A model generated the notes under the pieces. That model was not told where the DNA came from. It saw only the letters and a list, made by a program, of their open reading frames with translations, and searched no databases. Shown piece after piece: positions 15,917 through 24,603 of a stretch of 64,000 bases of DNA. Within the stretch, counting starts at the first letter, position 1; each line of letters opens with the position of its first letter. Source of the DNA: Streptomyces cinerochromogenes (GTDB lineage: Bacteria > Actinomycetota > Actinomycetes > Streptomycetales > Streptomycetaceae). Position numbers and translations under genes: made by a program. The stretch is taken from positions 186,001 to 250,000 of the forward strand of contig NZ_BMRM01000008.1 of the NCBI RefSeq assembly GCF_014648635.1. The letters run 5' to 3'.

Positions 15917-16891
15917 TCAGCCGTACGACGCGAAGAGCGCCTGGAGGTACGCCTCCAGGCGCTCGGTGAGGACGGCGGGCGTCAGGTCGTGCCTGCCCAG
16001 TTCCCGCCAGGGCTCGGCGACCTTCTCGGCGTCCGGCGCGAAGGCCAGCGCGTCGAGGACCCGCCAGTACAGGTGGTCGGCCGGCTTCTCGGCGAGTGTC
16101 CCGCCGGCCGCGACGTAGTGCTCCGCCAGGCTCATGCCGGCGGGCACTCCGTGCAGCAGGGCGAGCGCCGTGGAGCAGTGGGCCACGTCCAGGTCGGCGG
16201 GGCCCCAGGACGTCTCCACCCAGTCCACGACACCCGTGACGGCCAGGCCGGCGCCCGTGCCGGAGAAGAGCACGTTCCCCGGGTGGAAGTCGCGGTGCAG
16301 GAAGCAGGGACGGTGTGCCGGGGGCGGGCGGCGGATCACGTCCACGGCACGCCGCCACACCTCCGGTCGTCCCGGGCTCACGGGGAGCCGCACCCGCTCC
16401 GGGCCGGTCCACGCCTCGTAGGCGCGGGGCCGGGCTCCCTCCGGCACGGACAGCGCGTGGACCGCGACGAGTTGCCGGGCGAGGAGTCGTGTCGTCCGTT
16501 CGAGGTCCTCGCCGGTCAGCCGGAGGGTACCGGGAAGCAGCGACATCAGCAGGGACGGGTGGTCGCAGTGCTCGGCCGTGGCGTCGACCGCGTGCAGCCG
16601 GGCGGCCGGGACGCCGGTGTCCGCGAGCAGCCGGAGGATGTCCGCCTCCCGCGTCAGCAGTCCCTGGGCGTGCCTGACGTAGAACGGCTTGACGAACGAC
16701 CGCAGGACGAGGGAGTACCGCTCGCCGTTCCCTTCGACGTCGATCCGCCGCATCCGTGAGGTCCAGCCCCCGCGCAGCCGCACCACACCGCGGATCCGGT
16801 CGCCGGGGCGCAGGCTGCGCTCCACCCACAGACGCGTCCTGGACCCCTCCGTGCCGGCCTCGCCCACTGCCGTGCTCCCGCCCTCGGTCAC
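15917..16891 (-). CDS. Aminoglycoside-phosphotransferase-fold kinase
   Basis: A 324-residue APH/choline-kinase-fold protein. The Brenner motif HRDFHPGNVLF holds the catalytic Asp, and GVVDWVETSWGPADLDVA carries the metal-binding Asp. An N-lobe is present with a likely Lys/Arg-containing strand (YSLVLRSFVK). Proteins of this fold phosphorylate small molecules such as antibiotics, sugars or choline; the substrate cannot be named. It converges on the P450 with 14 bases between stops. It stands alone, and resistance is only one possibility. Confidence 0.8.
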   Translation of the reverse strand: MTEGGSTAVGEAGTEGSRTRLWVERSLRPGDRIRGVVRLRGGWTSRMRRIDVEGNGERYSLVLRSFVKPFYVRHAQGLLTREADILRLLADTGVPAARLHAVDATAEHCDHPSLLMSLLPGTLRLTGEDLERTTRLLARQLVAVHALSVPEGARPRAYEAWTGPERVRLPVSPGRPEVWRRAVDVIRRPPPAHRPCFLHRDFHPGNVLFSGTGAGLAVTGVVDWVETSWGPADLDVAHCSTALALLHGVPAGMSLAEHYVAAGGTLAEKPADHLYWRVLDALAFAPDAEKVAEPWRELGRHDLTPAVLTERLEAYLQALFASYG

Positions 16892-17111
16892 GGCAGCAGC
16901 CTAACGATCGCAGCCGTGCGCGGGTCGTGTGACGGGCGTCACCCACCCTGGGTCACAGGTCGGCGGGCGCCGGCGTCCGGTGGGCGTGGCAGGGCCGGGA
17001 GCGGACGGGCGGGAGCCAGACACGAGCGGGGAGCGCGGGCACGGCTTACGGAGTCGTGACGTGCGGGCGCGGCCCCGCCGTCCGCCGCCGCGGCGGGCCT
17101 AGCGTGGGCGT

Positions 17112-18101
17112 ATGCGGGTTCTGGTCACCGGCGGTGCCGGGTTCATCGGGTCTCATGTCGTCGAGGCGCTGCGGGCGCGCGGGCACGAGGCGGTGGTGTT
17201 CGACGTACGGGAGGATACGGGCGCGGACGTACGCGATCCGGTGGCGGTCGCGCGGGCCCTGGCCGGTGTGGACGCCGTCTGCCACCAGGCCGCGATGGTC
17301 GGACTCGGGACGGGGTTCGGGGACGCGGCCGAGTACGTCTCCCGCAACGACCTGGGCACCGCCGTGCTGCTCTCCGCCATGGCCGAGGCGGGGGTACGGC
17401 GTCTGGTGCTGGCCGGGTCGATGGTGGTCTACGGGGAGGGGCGGTACGTGTGCCCGCGCGACGGGGTCGTCCGGCCGGGGCCGCGGAGGGTCGCCGATCT
17501 GGACGCGGGGCGGTTCGAGCCGAGGTGCCCGGCGTGCGGCGCGGAACCGGCTCCCGGGCTGGTCGGCGAGGACGCGCCGGCCGATCCGCGCAACGTGTAC
17601 GCCACGACCAAGCTCGCGCAGGAGCACCTGGCCGCCGCCTGGGCCCGGGCGACCGGCGGGTCCGCGGTGTCGCTGCGCTACCACAACGTGTACGGGCCCG
17701 GGATGCCCCGCGACACCCCGTACGCCGGTGTCGCCTCCTTCTTCCGGTCCGCGCTCGCCCGCGGTGAGGCGCCGCGGGTGTTCGAGGACGGGCGGCAGCG
17801 GCGGGACTTCGTCCATGTGCGGGACGTGGCGGCCGCCGACGTCGTCGCGCTGGAGGCGGGGTCCGCCCCGGGGCTGCTGACCGTGTACAACACCGGCAGC
17901 GGTGAGCCGCACACCGTCGGGGAGATGGCCCGCGCCCTGGCCGACGCCCACGGCGGGCCCGCGCCGGTCGTCACCGGGGAGTACCGGCTGGGGGACGTAC
18001 GGCACATCACGGCCGACTCCGCACGGCTGCGGGCCGAGCTGGGCTGGAAACCGGAGGTCGGATTCGCGGAGGGGATGCGGGAGTTCGCGGCCGACGGATG
18101 A
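17112..18101 (+). CDS. NAD-dependent epimerase/dehydratase (extended SDR)
   Basis: A 329-residue extended short-chain dehydrogenase. GGAGFIGSH (residues 8-16) binds NAD, and the catalytic YxxxK is YATTK preceded by Ser/Thr in LAGSMVVYGEG. NTGSGEPHTV and the C-terminal ELGWKP segment are typical of nucleotide-sugar epimerases. An insert near residue 140 (RCPACG) adds a Cys pair seen in some actinomycete members. It probably acts on a nucleotide-sugar. The GNAT gene follows 39 bases later, and glycosyltransferase genes lie about 2.5 kb away. Confidence 0.85.
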   Translation: MRVLVTGGAGFIGSHVVEALRARGHEAVVFDVREDTGADVRDPVAVARALAGVDAVCHQAAMVGLGTGFGDAAEYVSRNDLGTAVLLSAMAEAGVRRLVLAGSMVVYGEGRYVCPRDGVVRPGPRRVADLDAGRFEPRCPACGAEPAPGLVGEDAPADPRNVYATTKLAQEHLAAAWARATGGSAVSLRYHNVYGPGMPRDTPYAGVASFFRSALARGEAPRVFEDGRQRRDFVHVRDVAAADVVALEAGSAPGLLTVYNTGSGEPHTVGEMARALADAHGGPAPVVTGEYRLGDVRHITADSARLRAELGWKPEVGFAEGMREFAADG

Positions 18102-18140
18102 ACGAGTGCGCCGGGTGTGCGCCCCGCTAATGTGACGATC

Positions 18141-18587
18141 ATGGCGGACTGGAGGATCCGTCCGGCTTCGCCGGCGGACGTCGAGGCGGTGGCCGAGTTG
18201 CGGGCCGTGGTACTGCGGGCGGACCTGGAGCGGCTCGGGCGGTACGACGAGAAGCGGGTGCGGCAACGGCTGCGGGACGGGTTCGCTCCGGCGCACACCC
18301 GGGTGATCGAGGTGGACGGCGCGTTCGCCGGCTGTGTGGCGCTGCGCCCGGCCGCGGACGCCCACTGGCTGGAGCACTTCTACCTGGCCCCGCGCCTCCA
18401 GGGCAGCGGCATCGGTTCGGCCGTGCTGCGCCGGCTGCTGGAGCGGTGTGACCGCGACGGCGTCCCGGTCCGGCTCGACGTCCTGCAGGGCAGTCCGGCC
18501 CGACGGCTGTACGAGCGGCACGGCTTCACCTGCGAGACCGAGGACGCGGTGGACGTGTTCATGGTGCGGGAGCCGCGGGCAGGGTGA
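18141..18587 (+). CDS. GNAT family N-acetyltransferase
   Basis: A 148-residue GNAT. Motif A is LAPRLQGSGIGSAVLRRLL (acetyl-CoA pyrophosphate loop), followed by VPVRLDVLQGSPARRLYERHGF (motif B, with the Tyr and Gly-Phe ending). The start ATG 18141 begins MADWRIRPASPADVEAV, the usual GNAT opening; an upstream in-frame start adds nothing conserved. The acceptor is unknown. Its 3' end overlaps the convergent histidine kinase gene by 29 bases. Confidence 0.88.
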   Translation: MADWRIRPASPADVEAVAELRAVVLRADLERLGRYDEKRVRQRLRDGFAPAHTRVIEVDGAFAGCVALRPAADAHWLEHFYLAPRLQGSGIGSAVLRRLLERCDRDGVPVRLDVLQGSPARRLYERHGFTCETEDAVDVFMVREPRAG

Positions 18588-19674
18588 CCTCGAAGCGGCA
18601 GCCGCCGGGGATGTTGCGTACGGTGGCCCGGCCCCGGTGGGCCTCGACGATGCCGCGCACGATGGCGAGGCCCAGGCCGGCCCCGGCCGGCGGGGTGCGG
18701 GCGTGGGTGCCGCGCCAGCCGGTGTCGAAGACGCGCGGCAGGTCCTCCTCCGGAATGCCGCCGCAGCCGTCCGTCACGGACAGGACCACGCCGTCGGGCG
18801 AGCGCTCGGCGGCGACGGCCACCGTGCCGTCGGCGGGCGTCCGGCGGATGGCGTTGACCAGCAGGTTGCCCAGGACGCGGCTCATCTCCTTGGCGTCGAC
18901 CTCCACCGGGACCGGCTCCACGCGGTCGCCGACCAGCCGTACGCCGTGGGCGCGGGCGAGCGGGTCGGCCCCCGCGAGGGCGTCGCCGACGAGGTCGTAC
19001 AGGGAGATCCGGGACGGTGCCAGGGGGAGGGTGCCGGCGTGGATACGGGAGAGTTCGAACAGGTCGCCGACCATGTCGTTGAGGCGCTCCACCTCGGTGC
19101 GCATCTGCTTCAGATAGCGCTCCGGGTCGGCCGCGACACCGTCCTCCAGGGCCTCCGACATGGCGCGCAGACCGGCGAGCGGGGTGCGCAGGTCGTGCGA
19201 GATCCAGGCGACGAGTTCCCGGCGGGAGGTCTCCAGCAGGCGTTCCCGCTCCCGGGATTCGGCGAGCCGCGCACTGGTGGCCGCCAACTCGCGGCTCAGC
19301 GCGGCCAGTTCGGCGGTGGCCGGACTCGCGGGGGCGGCGAAGTCGCCGGCCTCCCCGAACGAGCGTGCCGCCAGGGTGAGTTCGTGGCTGCGGGCGACGA
19401 CCCAGCGGCCCAGTGCGAGCGCGGTGGCCAGGGAGACCACGGCCGCCATCGCGACGACCGTCGTCACCACGGTCAGGTCGTGCGGGGACAGGAACATCGC
19501 CCAGGCGACCGCGAGGGTGCCGGCGAGGACGCCGCCCACGCCGACCGCGGCGACGACGGCGAGGGACACGGTGAGCGTGCGGCGCCGCAGCAGCCGTAGC
19601 GCGGCGGCCCCCGCGAGGCCCGTGGCAGCGGCCCCCGCGAAGGCGTACAGGGCGATGAGGAGGGTGTCGCGCAT
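18559..19674 (-). CDS. Sensor histidine kinase
   Basis: A 371-residue membrane kinase. Two hydrophobic segments lie near residues 4-28 and 36-90, then a HAMP-like linker. The H-box is ISHDLRTPLAGLRAM with the phospho-His near residue 160. N-box LGNLLVNAIRRT, G1 VTDGCGGIPEEDLPRVFD and G2 GAGLGLAIVRGIVEAHRG complete the kinase core. There is little extracytoplasmic sequence, so it may sense membrane or intramembrane signals. It starts one base after the regulator gene (TGACATG), so the two form a classic regulator-kinase operon. The signal and targets are unknown. Confidence 0.92.
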   Translation of the reverse strand: MRDTLLIALYAFAGAAATGLAGAAALRLLRRRTLTVSLAVVAAVGVGGVLAGTLAVAWAMFLSPHDLTVVTTVVAMAAVVSLATALALGRWVVARSHELTLAARSFGEAGDFAAPASPATAELAALSRELAATSARLAESRERERLLETSRRELVAWISHDLRTPLAGLRAMSEALEDGVAADPERYLKQMRTEVERLNDMVGDLFELSRIHAGTLPLAPSRISLYDLVGDALAGADPLARAHGVRLVGDRVEPVPVEVDAKEMSRVLGNLLVNAIRRTPADGTVAVAAERSPDGVVLSVTDGCGGIPEEDLPRVFDTGWRGTHARTPPAGAGLGLAIVRGIVEAHRGRATVRNIPGGCRFEVTLPAAPAP

Positions 19675-19675
19675 G

Positions 19676-20470
19676 TCAGTCCTCCCCCGCCCGGCCGCTC
19701 GGGTCGAAGCGGTAGCCGACGCCCCACACGGTCTGGATCAGGCGCGGCCGGGCCGGGTCGTCCTCGACCTTGCCGCGCAGCCGGCGGATGTGGACCGTCA
19801 CGGTGGAGAGGTCGCCGAAGTCCCAGCCCCACACCTCGCGCATCAGGTCCTCCCGGCTGTACGCCCGGCCCGGGTGCCGCAGGAAGAAGGCGAGGAGGTC
19901 GAACTCGCGGAGGGTGAGGGCGAGTCCGGTGCCGTTCTTGGTGGCGCGGCGGGCGGCGGGGTCGACGGTGAGGCCGGCCGCGGCCAGCGGGCCCGCGGGC
20001 GTGCCCGGGCGGGCGCGGCGGAGCACCGACTGCACCCGCAGGACCAGTTCACGGGGGCTGAACGGCTTGGTCACGTAGTCGTCGGCACCGACCTCCAGGC
20101 CGAGGATGCGGTCGTCCTCGTCGCCGCGGGCGGTGAGCATGACGACCGGCACGGAGGCCCGGGCGCGCAACCGGCGGCAGACCTCCAGACCGTCCATGCC
20201 GGGCAGCATCAGGTCGAGCACCACGAGGTCGGGCCAGTGGGCGGCGGCGCGGGTCAGCGCGCCGGGGCCGTCGTCGGCCCGGTCCACGACATAGCCGGCA
20301 CGGCCGAGGTATCCGGCGACGACCTCGGCGACGGTCGCGTCGTCGTCCACGACCAGGACCCGGGCGGACGCGGGGGCCGGGGCGGTGGTGTGGGGGGCGG
20401 GCGTGGGGGCCGGGGCGGTGGTGTGGGGGGTGGGTCCGTCCAGGGCTCCGGGCAGGTGCGGCTGTTGCAT
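19676..20470 (-). CDS. OmpR/PhoB-family response regulator
   Basis: A 264-residue regulator. The receiver domain (from ARVLVVDDD) has the acidic pair, phospho-acceptor Asp in VVLDLMLPGMDG, Thr in MLTARG and Lys in YVTKPFSPREL. A winged-helix domain follows, ending DFGDLSTVTVHIRRLRGKVE and TVWGVGYRF. The start is ATG 20468-20470, giving an unusual N-terminal Pro/Thr/Ala tail with a repeated HTTAPAP motif. A start nearer the receiver is possible. It is cotranscribed with the kinase at 18559-19674 and is divergent from the glycosyltransferase operon. Confidence 0.9.
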   Translation of the reverse strand: MQQPHLPGALDGPTPHTTAPAPTPAPHTTAPAPASARVLVVDDDATVAEVVAGYLGRAGYVVDRADDGPGALTRAAAHWPDLVVLDLMLPGMDGLEVCRRLRARASVPVVMLTARGDEDDRILGLEVGADDYVTKPFSPRELVLRVQSVLRRARPGTPAGPLAAAGLTVDPAARRATKNGTGLALTLREFDLLAFFLRHPGRAYSREDLMREVWGWDFGDLSTVTVHIRRLRGKVEDDPARPRLIQTVWGVGYRFDPSGRAGED

Positions 20471-20594
20471 GGTCCCAGCCTCGCACCGGCCCCTCACGGG
20501 TGTCGCACCCCTGGCACCGCCCCGCCCCCGACGTCCGCGTTTCGTAAGGAGCGCCGGTCCGGAATGTCCGCTTCGCGTTCGTAGGGTGAACGGC

Positions 20595-21299
20595 GTGACC
20601 ACCTCATCTCCCTCATCACCGGCGAGCGTGGACGTCGTGCTGCCCTGCCTGGACGAGGCGGCGGCCCTGCCCTGGGTGCTCGCCCGGATCCCGGCGGGCT
20701 GGCGCGCCCTCGTGGTCGACAACGGCTCCACCGACGGCTCGGCGGACATCGCGAGGGCCCTCGGCGCGACCGTCGTCCACGAGCCGCGGCGCGGTTTCGG
20801 TGCCGCCTGCCACGCCGGGCTGACCGCCGCCACCGCCGACGTCGTCTGCTTCTGCGACTGCGACGCCTCCCTCGACCCCGGCCACCTGGTGCCCTTCGTC
20901 CGGGACGTCCTCGACGGCCGGGCCGACCTGGTCCTGGGGCGGCGGCGGACGCGGGGCCGGGGTGCCTGGCCCGCGCACGCCCGAGCCGGCAACTTCGCGC
21001 TCGCGCGGCTGTTGCGCCGCCGTACCGGAGTGCGGCTGCACGACCTCGGCCCGCTGCGCGCCGCCCGCCGGGAGCCACTGCTCGCGCTCGGTCTCAGCGA
21101 CCGGCGCAGCGGCTATCCGCTGCAGATGGTGGTGCGCGCGGCCGACGCGGGCTGGCGGATCGCCGAGCGCGACGTGCCGTACCTGCCGCGCTCCGGCGCC
21201 TCCAAGGTGACGGGCACCTGGCGGGGTACCTGGCAGGCGGTGCGGGACATGAGCCGGGTCCTGGCCGAGCCCCCGGCCGACGGGAGGACGGCATCGTGA
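20595..21299 (+). CDS. Family 2 glycosyltransferase (234 aa)
   Basis: A GT-A fold enzyme beginning VDVVLPCLDEAAALPWVL, with VVDNGSTDGSADIARALGA (nucleotide binding), DCDASLDPGHLVPF (DxD-like DCDAS) and RRGFGAACHAG. It resembles dolichyl-phosphate-mannose-type soluble synthases without a membrane tail. I chose GTG 20595, eight bases after TAGGG; GTG 20586 in the same frame is possible. It is the first gene of a tightly coupled operon with the DUF2064 gene and a methyltransferase. The sugar donor and acceptor are unknown. Confidence 0.88.
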   Translation: MTTSSPSSPASVDVVLPCLDEAAALPWVLARIPAGWRALVVDNGSTDGSADIARALGATVVHEPRRGFGAACHAGLTAATADVVCFCDCDASLDPGHLVPFVRDVLDGRADLVLGRRRTRGRGAWPAHARAGNFALARLLRRRTGVRLHDLGPLRAARREPLLALGLSDRRSGYPLQMVVRAADAGWRIAERDVPYLPRSGASKVTGTWRGTWQAVRDMSRVLAEPPADGRTAS

Positions 21300-21925
21300 C
21301 CACACTGCTCGTCATCGCCAAGGAACCGCTGCCGGGGCGGGTCAAGACGCGCCTCACCCCGCCGTTCACTCCCGCGGAGGCGGCGGCACTCGCGGAGGCG
21401 GCGCTCGCCGACACCCTGCGCGCCGTGGCGGCCGCTCCCGCCACCCGGCGCGTCCTGGTGCTGGACGGGGCTCCCGGCCCCTGGCTGCCTCCCGGTTTCG
21501 ACGTCGTACCGCAGTGCGCGGGCGGTCTGGACCGGCGGCTCGCCGACGCGTTCGCCGGGTGCGAGGGTCCCGCCCTGCTCATCGGGATGGACACCCCCCA
21601 GGTGACGCCGGAGCTGCTCACCGTGGACTTCTCCGGCCACGACGCGCTTTTCGGGCCCGCGGAGGACGGCGGTTTCTGGGCGCTGGGGCTCGCCGAACCC
21701 GATCCGGCCCTGCTGCGGGGCGTACCCATGTCGACACCGCGGACCGGTGCCGTCCAGCGGGAGCGCCTGGTGGCGGCCGGGCTGCGGGTGCGTGACCTGC
21801 CCCGGCTGCGGGACGTGGACACCGCCGCCGACGCCGCCGCGGTCGCCGCCCTGGCGCCGCACGGCCGGTTCGCCGCCCGGCTGGCCCGCTGCACCGCACG
21901 CTCCGGATCCGGGGCCGGGCGGTGA
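21296..21925 (+). CDS. DUF2064/TIGR04282-type glycosyltransferase-like protein
   Basis: A 209-residue GT-A-like protein with the family features VIAKEPLPGRVKTRLTPPF at the N-terminus (nucleotide-binding KEP...KTRL), LIGMDTPQVTPELL (DxP) and FGPAEDGGFWALGL. The family is named for arsenosugar clusters but occurs widely next to family 2 transferases. GTG 21296 overlaps the previous stop (GTGA), and its own stop overlaps the next start, so the three genes are likely co-translated. The exact reaction is not established. Confidence 0.85.
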   Translation: MTTLLVIAKEPLPGRVKTRLTPPFTPAEAAALAEAALADTLRAVAAAPATRRVLVLDGAPGPWLPPGFDVVPQCAGGLDRRLADAFAGCEGPALLIGMDTPQVTPELLTVDFSGHDALFGPAEDGGFWALGLAEPDPALLRGVPMSTPRTGAVQRERLVAAGLRVRDLPRLRDVDTAADAAAVAALAPHGRFAARLARCTARSGSGAGR

Positions 21926-22941
21926 GCACACGGGCGGCCGTCGCCTGGGCGGGGGCCGATCCCTACGCCGCCGCGCTGCGCACCGGGCGCGGCCCGCTGT
22001 TCCTGCGCCGTACCGACGGCTGGCTGCTGCCGCTGGAGGTCGAACGGTGGTGCGCGCGGGCGGATGCGGTGGACCGCGCGGTGCTGGACCGGTGCGAGGG
22101 CGCCGTCCTCGACGTCGGCTGCGGGCCGGGGCGGCTGGTGGCGGAACTCGCCGCCCGGGGCCGTACCGTCCTCGGCATCGACGTCAGCGCGGCCGCCGTC
22201 GACCACACCGTGCGCACCGGCGGCCAGGCGCTGCGGCGCTCGGTGTTCGATCCGCTGCCCGGCGAGGGACGCTGGGGCACGGTGCTGCTCATGGACGGCA
22301 ACATCGGCATCGGCGGCGATCCGCGCGCCCTGTTGGACCGGGTGGCCCGGCTGCTGCGCCCCGGCGGTCTCCTGATCGCCGAGACGGCGGCGGTGGACGT
22401 GGACGAGCGGTCGGAAGTACAGGTCGTCGCCGGGATCGGGGGTGGGGATGGGGGTGGGACGGGTGACGGCGGCGCCGAGGCGGGGACGGCCGGCGGCGGC
22501 GCGGCCGGGCCGGCCGGAGGGCGGGCGGGCCCCGACGGCGGGACGGGCAGGGGCGCCTTCGGCCGAGGCACGAGCCGCGGAGGCCCCGACGGCGGGACGA
22601 AGGGTGGCGGCTCCCACGCCGGGACAAGCCGGCTCGGCCCCGACGGCGGGACGACGGGCGATGGCCCCCACGGCGGAACCAGGGGTGACGACCCTCACCC
22701 CGGGACGATCGACGGCGGCGGCGCCTTCCTCTGGGCGCGGCTCGGCACTCCCGCCCTGCTGCGGTACGCGGGCCGGGCGGGCTGGCGGGCCGTCGGTCAG
22801 TGGGCGGCCGGCGGGCGGCGTTTCGTGGCCCTGCGCACCCTCAGCCCCCACAGCAGCGCCGAGCCGCCGAAGAGGACGGCGCTGATCAGCAGCCAGCGGG
22901 CGAGGAAGCCGTCCGTCGACAGGCCCGTGGCGGACCGGTAG
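21922..22941 (+). CDS. SAM-dependent methyltransferase with a repetitive Gly-rich insertion
   Basis: A 339-residue protein. Motif I (AVLDVGCGPGRLVAELAARG), the acidic post-I loop (VLGIDVS) and motif IV-like LLMDGNIGIGGDP mark a class I methyltransferase. Residues about 175-272 are low complexity, with GPDGGT repeats of 18-residue period, inserted before the last strands (FLWARLGTPALLRY). The final 30 or so residues read over the antisense of the next gene and look unlike a methyltransferase end, so a recent loss of the original stop is possible. It is third in the glycosyltransferase operon, with a GTGA overlap at 21922. Confidence 0.8.
   Translation: MSTRAAVAWAGADPYAAALRTGRGPLFLRRTDGWLLPLEVERWCARADAVDRAVLDRCEGAVLDVGCGPGRLVAELAARGRTVLGIDVSAAAVDHTVRTGGQALRRSVFDPLPGEGRWGTVLLMDGNIGIGGDPRALLDRVARLLRPGGLLIAETAAVDVDERSEVQVVAGIGGGDGGGTGDGGAEAGTAGGGAAGPAGGRAGPDGGTGRGAFGRGTSRGGPDGGTKGGGSHAGTSRLGPDGGTTGDGPHGGTRGDDPHPGTIDGGGAFLWARLGTPALLRYAGRAGWRAVGQWAAGGRRFVALRTLSPHSSAEPPKRTALISSQRARKPSVDRPVADR
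22528..22689 (+). repeat. In-frame 54-base tandem repeat inside the methyltransferase gene
   Basis: The 18-base block GGCCCCGACGGCGGGACG occurs exactly at 22528, 22582 and 22636, a 54-base period. A diverged half-unit starts at 22663, 27 bases on. Because 54 and 27 are multiples of three, the frame is kept, and each unit encodes GPDGGT followed by Gly/Ser-rich residues. Confidence 0.85.
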
Positions 22942-23255
22942 CGCCGGTCCGCCATCCCGCTGATCAGCGGGAACCACACCAGCAGGAGCAGCCCGGACAG
23001 GGCGGCCGGGACACGGACGTACAGCGTCCCCTCCCGGCGCCCGGCGGCGCCGAGCCCGCGGACGACGGCCCGGTCCGCGAGCGTGTACAGCGGCAGCAGC
23101 ACCAGGTCGTGCAGCAGGGCCGCCCCCACCAGCCACAGGGCGACGGCCCGCCAGTCACCCGCGAGCAGCCGCACCCCGGCATACCCGGCGAGCGCGAACG
23201 AGCAGGCCAGCAGCAGGATCTGGAAGGGGTTGCCGAGCGGCGGACGCGGACGCAT
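22797..23255 (-). CDS. Four-helix membrane protein partner of the molybdopterin oxidoreductase
   Basis: A 152-residue protein with about four hydrophobic segments (ILLLACSFALAGYAGV, AVALWLVGAALLHDLVLL, AALSGLLLLVWFPLISGM, WLLISAVLFGGSALLWGL). Its ATG shares a base with the stop of the upstream oxidoreductase gene (TGATG), so the two are translationally coupled. It may anchor or supply electrons to that enzyme. The family is not recognised. Its last 145 bases overlap the convergent methyltransferase gene. Confidence 0.7.
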   Translation of the reverse strand: MRPRPPLGNPFQILLLACSFALAGYAGVRLLAGDWRAVALWLVGAALLHDLVLLPLYTLADRAVVRGLGAAGRREGTLYVRVPAALSGLLLLVWFPLISGMADRRYRSATGLSTDGFLARWLLISAVLFGGSALLWGLRVRRATKRRPPAAH

Positions 23256-24490
23256 CACAGGTCTCCGAAGGTCAGCCGGGCCACCCACTTGGTGTTGAGC
23301 ACACCGGGCGCGGCGGGCACGATGATCCGCGCCGGGTAGCCGTGGTCGGGGGACAGGGTCTCGCCGTTGACGTACAGGGCGAGCAGGGAGCGCGGGTCGG
23401 CCACCTGGTTGGCGCGCAGGGCGGCGCGGCGGAAGGCGCCGTGCCGCTGGAGCGACTCCACGAACACGTCCGGCGGGTCGCCGTCGTGGCCGACGAGCGC
23501 CGCGAGGTCGCCGAGCCGCACCCCGCGCCACCACTGGTCCGCCGTGGACCAGCCCTCGACGCAGGCGATCGGCAACGACGAACTGTGCAGCGGCATGCGG
23601 AGCAGGTCGGCGCGGCTGAGCCGCACGGTTCCGGTGCGCCCGGTGACGACGAGCCGCCAGGCGTCCTGGTGGGTGTCGGCCGGGGTGATCCCCGCGTACG
23701 CGGCCGTCTTGTTGATCTGGAACCCGTTCGGCCCGCCGCCGGGGTCGGCCCCGCCGTGCGGCGCGAGCAGGGCCGTACGGCGGAACGGGCCGCCCAGGCT
23801 CTGCCCCACCGTGGTCAGGAACAGCAGCAGCGAGCCTCCGCCGACCAGCGCCAGCGCCCCGCGCCGGGAGACGGTGGGCGCGTCCGGGCGCGGGGCGACC
23901 AGGTCGCCCTCCTCGCGCACGTGCCGCCGCAGGTTCCGCACCGCCGTCGGCGCCTTGAGCACGGCGTGCGCCACGAACGCGGCGAAGAACACCCACGCGC
24001 CGTAGAAGTGCAGCGGGTAGAAGGAGCCAGGGAAGACGTAGTCCAGCTGGACGTTGAGCACCCCGGTCGTGAACTCGAACAGCCCGCCGCCGACGAGCAG
24101 CAGCAGCGAGATCCGCTCCAGCGCGTGGGCGAGGGAGCGGGCCGGGGGCAGGGCGAACAGCCTCGGCACCACCGACCACAGCTTGGCCAGCAGCACCGGG
24201 ATCAGGACGATGCCGAGGGTGACGTGGACGCCCTGGGTGAGCCGGTACAGCCACACCGGACCGGTGGGCCAGGCGAAGAGGTAGAAGCCGAGGAGTCCCT
24301 TGTCCGGGGTCTGGTCGTTCACCGGGGAGAGGTCCGGGTTGTACGCCGCGTACGACACCAGGCCGGTCACGAACAGCACGGTGATGCCGACGAGCAGCAC
24401 CGTGCCGAGCACCGAGGTGAACCAGGGGCCGCGCAGCGGGCTGCGCCAGAAGCCGGGTGAGCTGGGGAGCAGTGGGCGGTCGTCGCGCAT
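23255..24490 (-). CDS. Membrane-anchored molybdopterin (YedY/sulfite-oxidase type) oxidoreductase
   Basis: A 411-residue fusion. The first 190 residues hold four or five membrane helices with His in cytochrome-b-like positions (YRLTQGVHVTLG, FYPLHFYGAWVFFAAFVAHAV). After the hinge and a further hydrophobic segment (GALALVGGGSLLLFLTTVG), the second half is a sulfite-oxidase-fold domain with the Mo-ligand Cys in LPIACVEGWSTADQWW and VNGETLSPDHGYPARIIVP. It probably oxidises or reduces an extracytoplasmic substrate, exchanging electrons through the heme domain. Start ATG 24488-24490; longer in-frame starts lack support. Confidence 0.85.
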   Translation of the reverse strand: MRDDRPLLPSSPGFWRSPLRGPWFTSVLGTVLLVGITVLFVTGLVSYAAYNPDLSPVNDQTPDKGLLGFYLFAWPTGPVWLYRLTQGVHVTLGIVLIPVLLAKLWSVVPRLFALPPARSLAHALERISLLLLVGGGLFEFTTGVLNVQLDYVFPGSFYPLHFYGAWVFFAAFVAHAVLKAPTAVRNLRRHVREEGDLVAPRPDAPTVSRRGALALVGGGSLLLFLTTVGQSLGGPFRRTALLAPHGGADPGGGPNGFQINKTAAYAGITPADTHQDAWRLVVTGRTGTVRLSRADLLRMPLHSSSLPIACVEGWSTADQWWRGVRLGDLAALVGHDGDPPDVFVESLQRHGAFRRAALRANQVADPRSLLALYVNGETLSPDHGYPARIIVPAAPGVLNTKWVARLTFGDL

Positions 24491-24603
24491 GCCCCGACGG
24501 TAGGCCGGAAGAACGCCCGGACCGGGGCCACGACCCATGACGAAACGCTGACGTCCGTCCACCGGTCCACCCGTTCCCCCGGTCGCCGCCCTAGCGTTCC
24601 GGT

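Noticed and set aside
15917..16891. Calling the APH-fold kinase an antibiotic-resistance gene
   Set aside because: The fold is shared by kinases with many substrates and no resistance-specific motif or neighbour is visible.
14583..16946. Very long minus-strand open frame opposite the P450 and kinase genes
   Set aside because: It has the Arg/Gly/Pro composition of an antisense frame in high-GC DNA and covers two well-supported genes with clear motifs.
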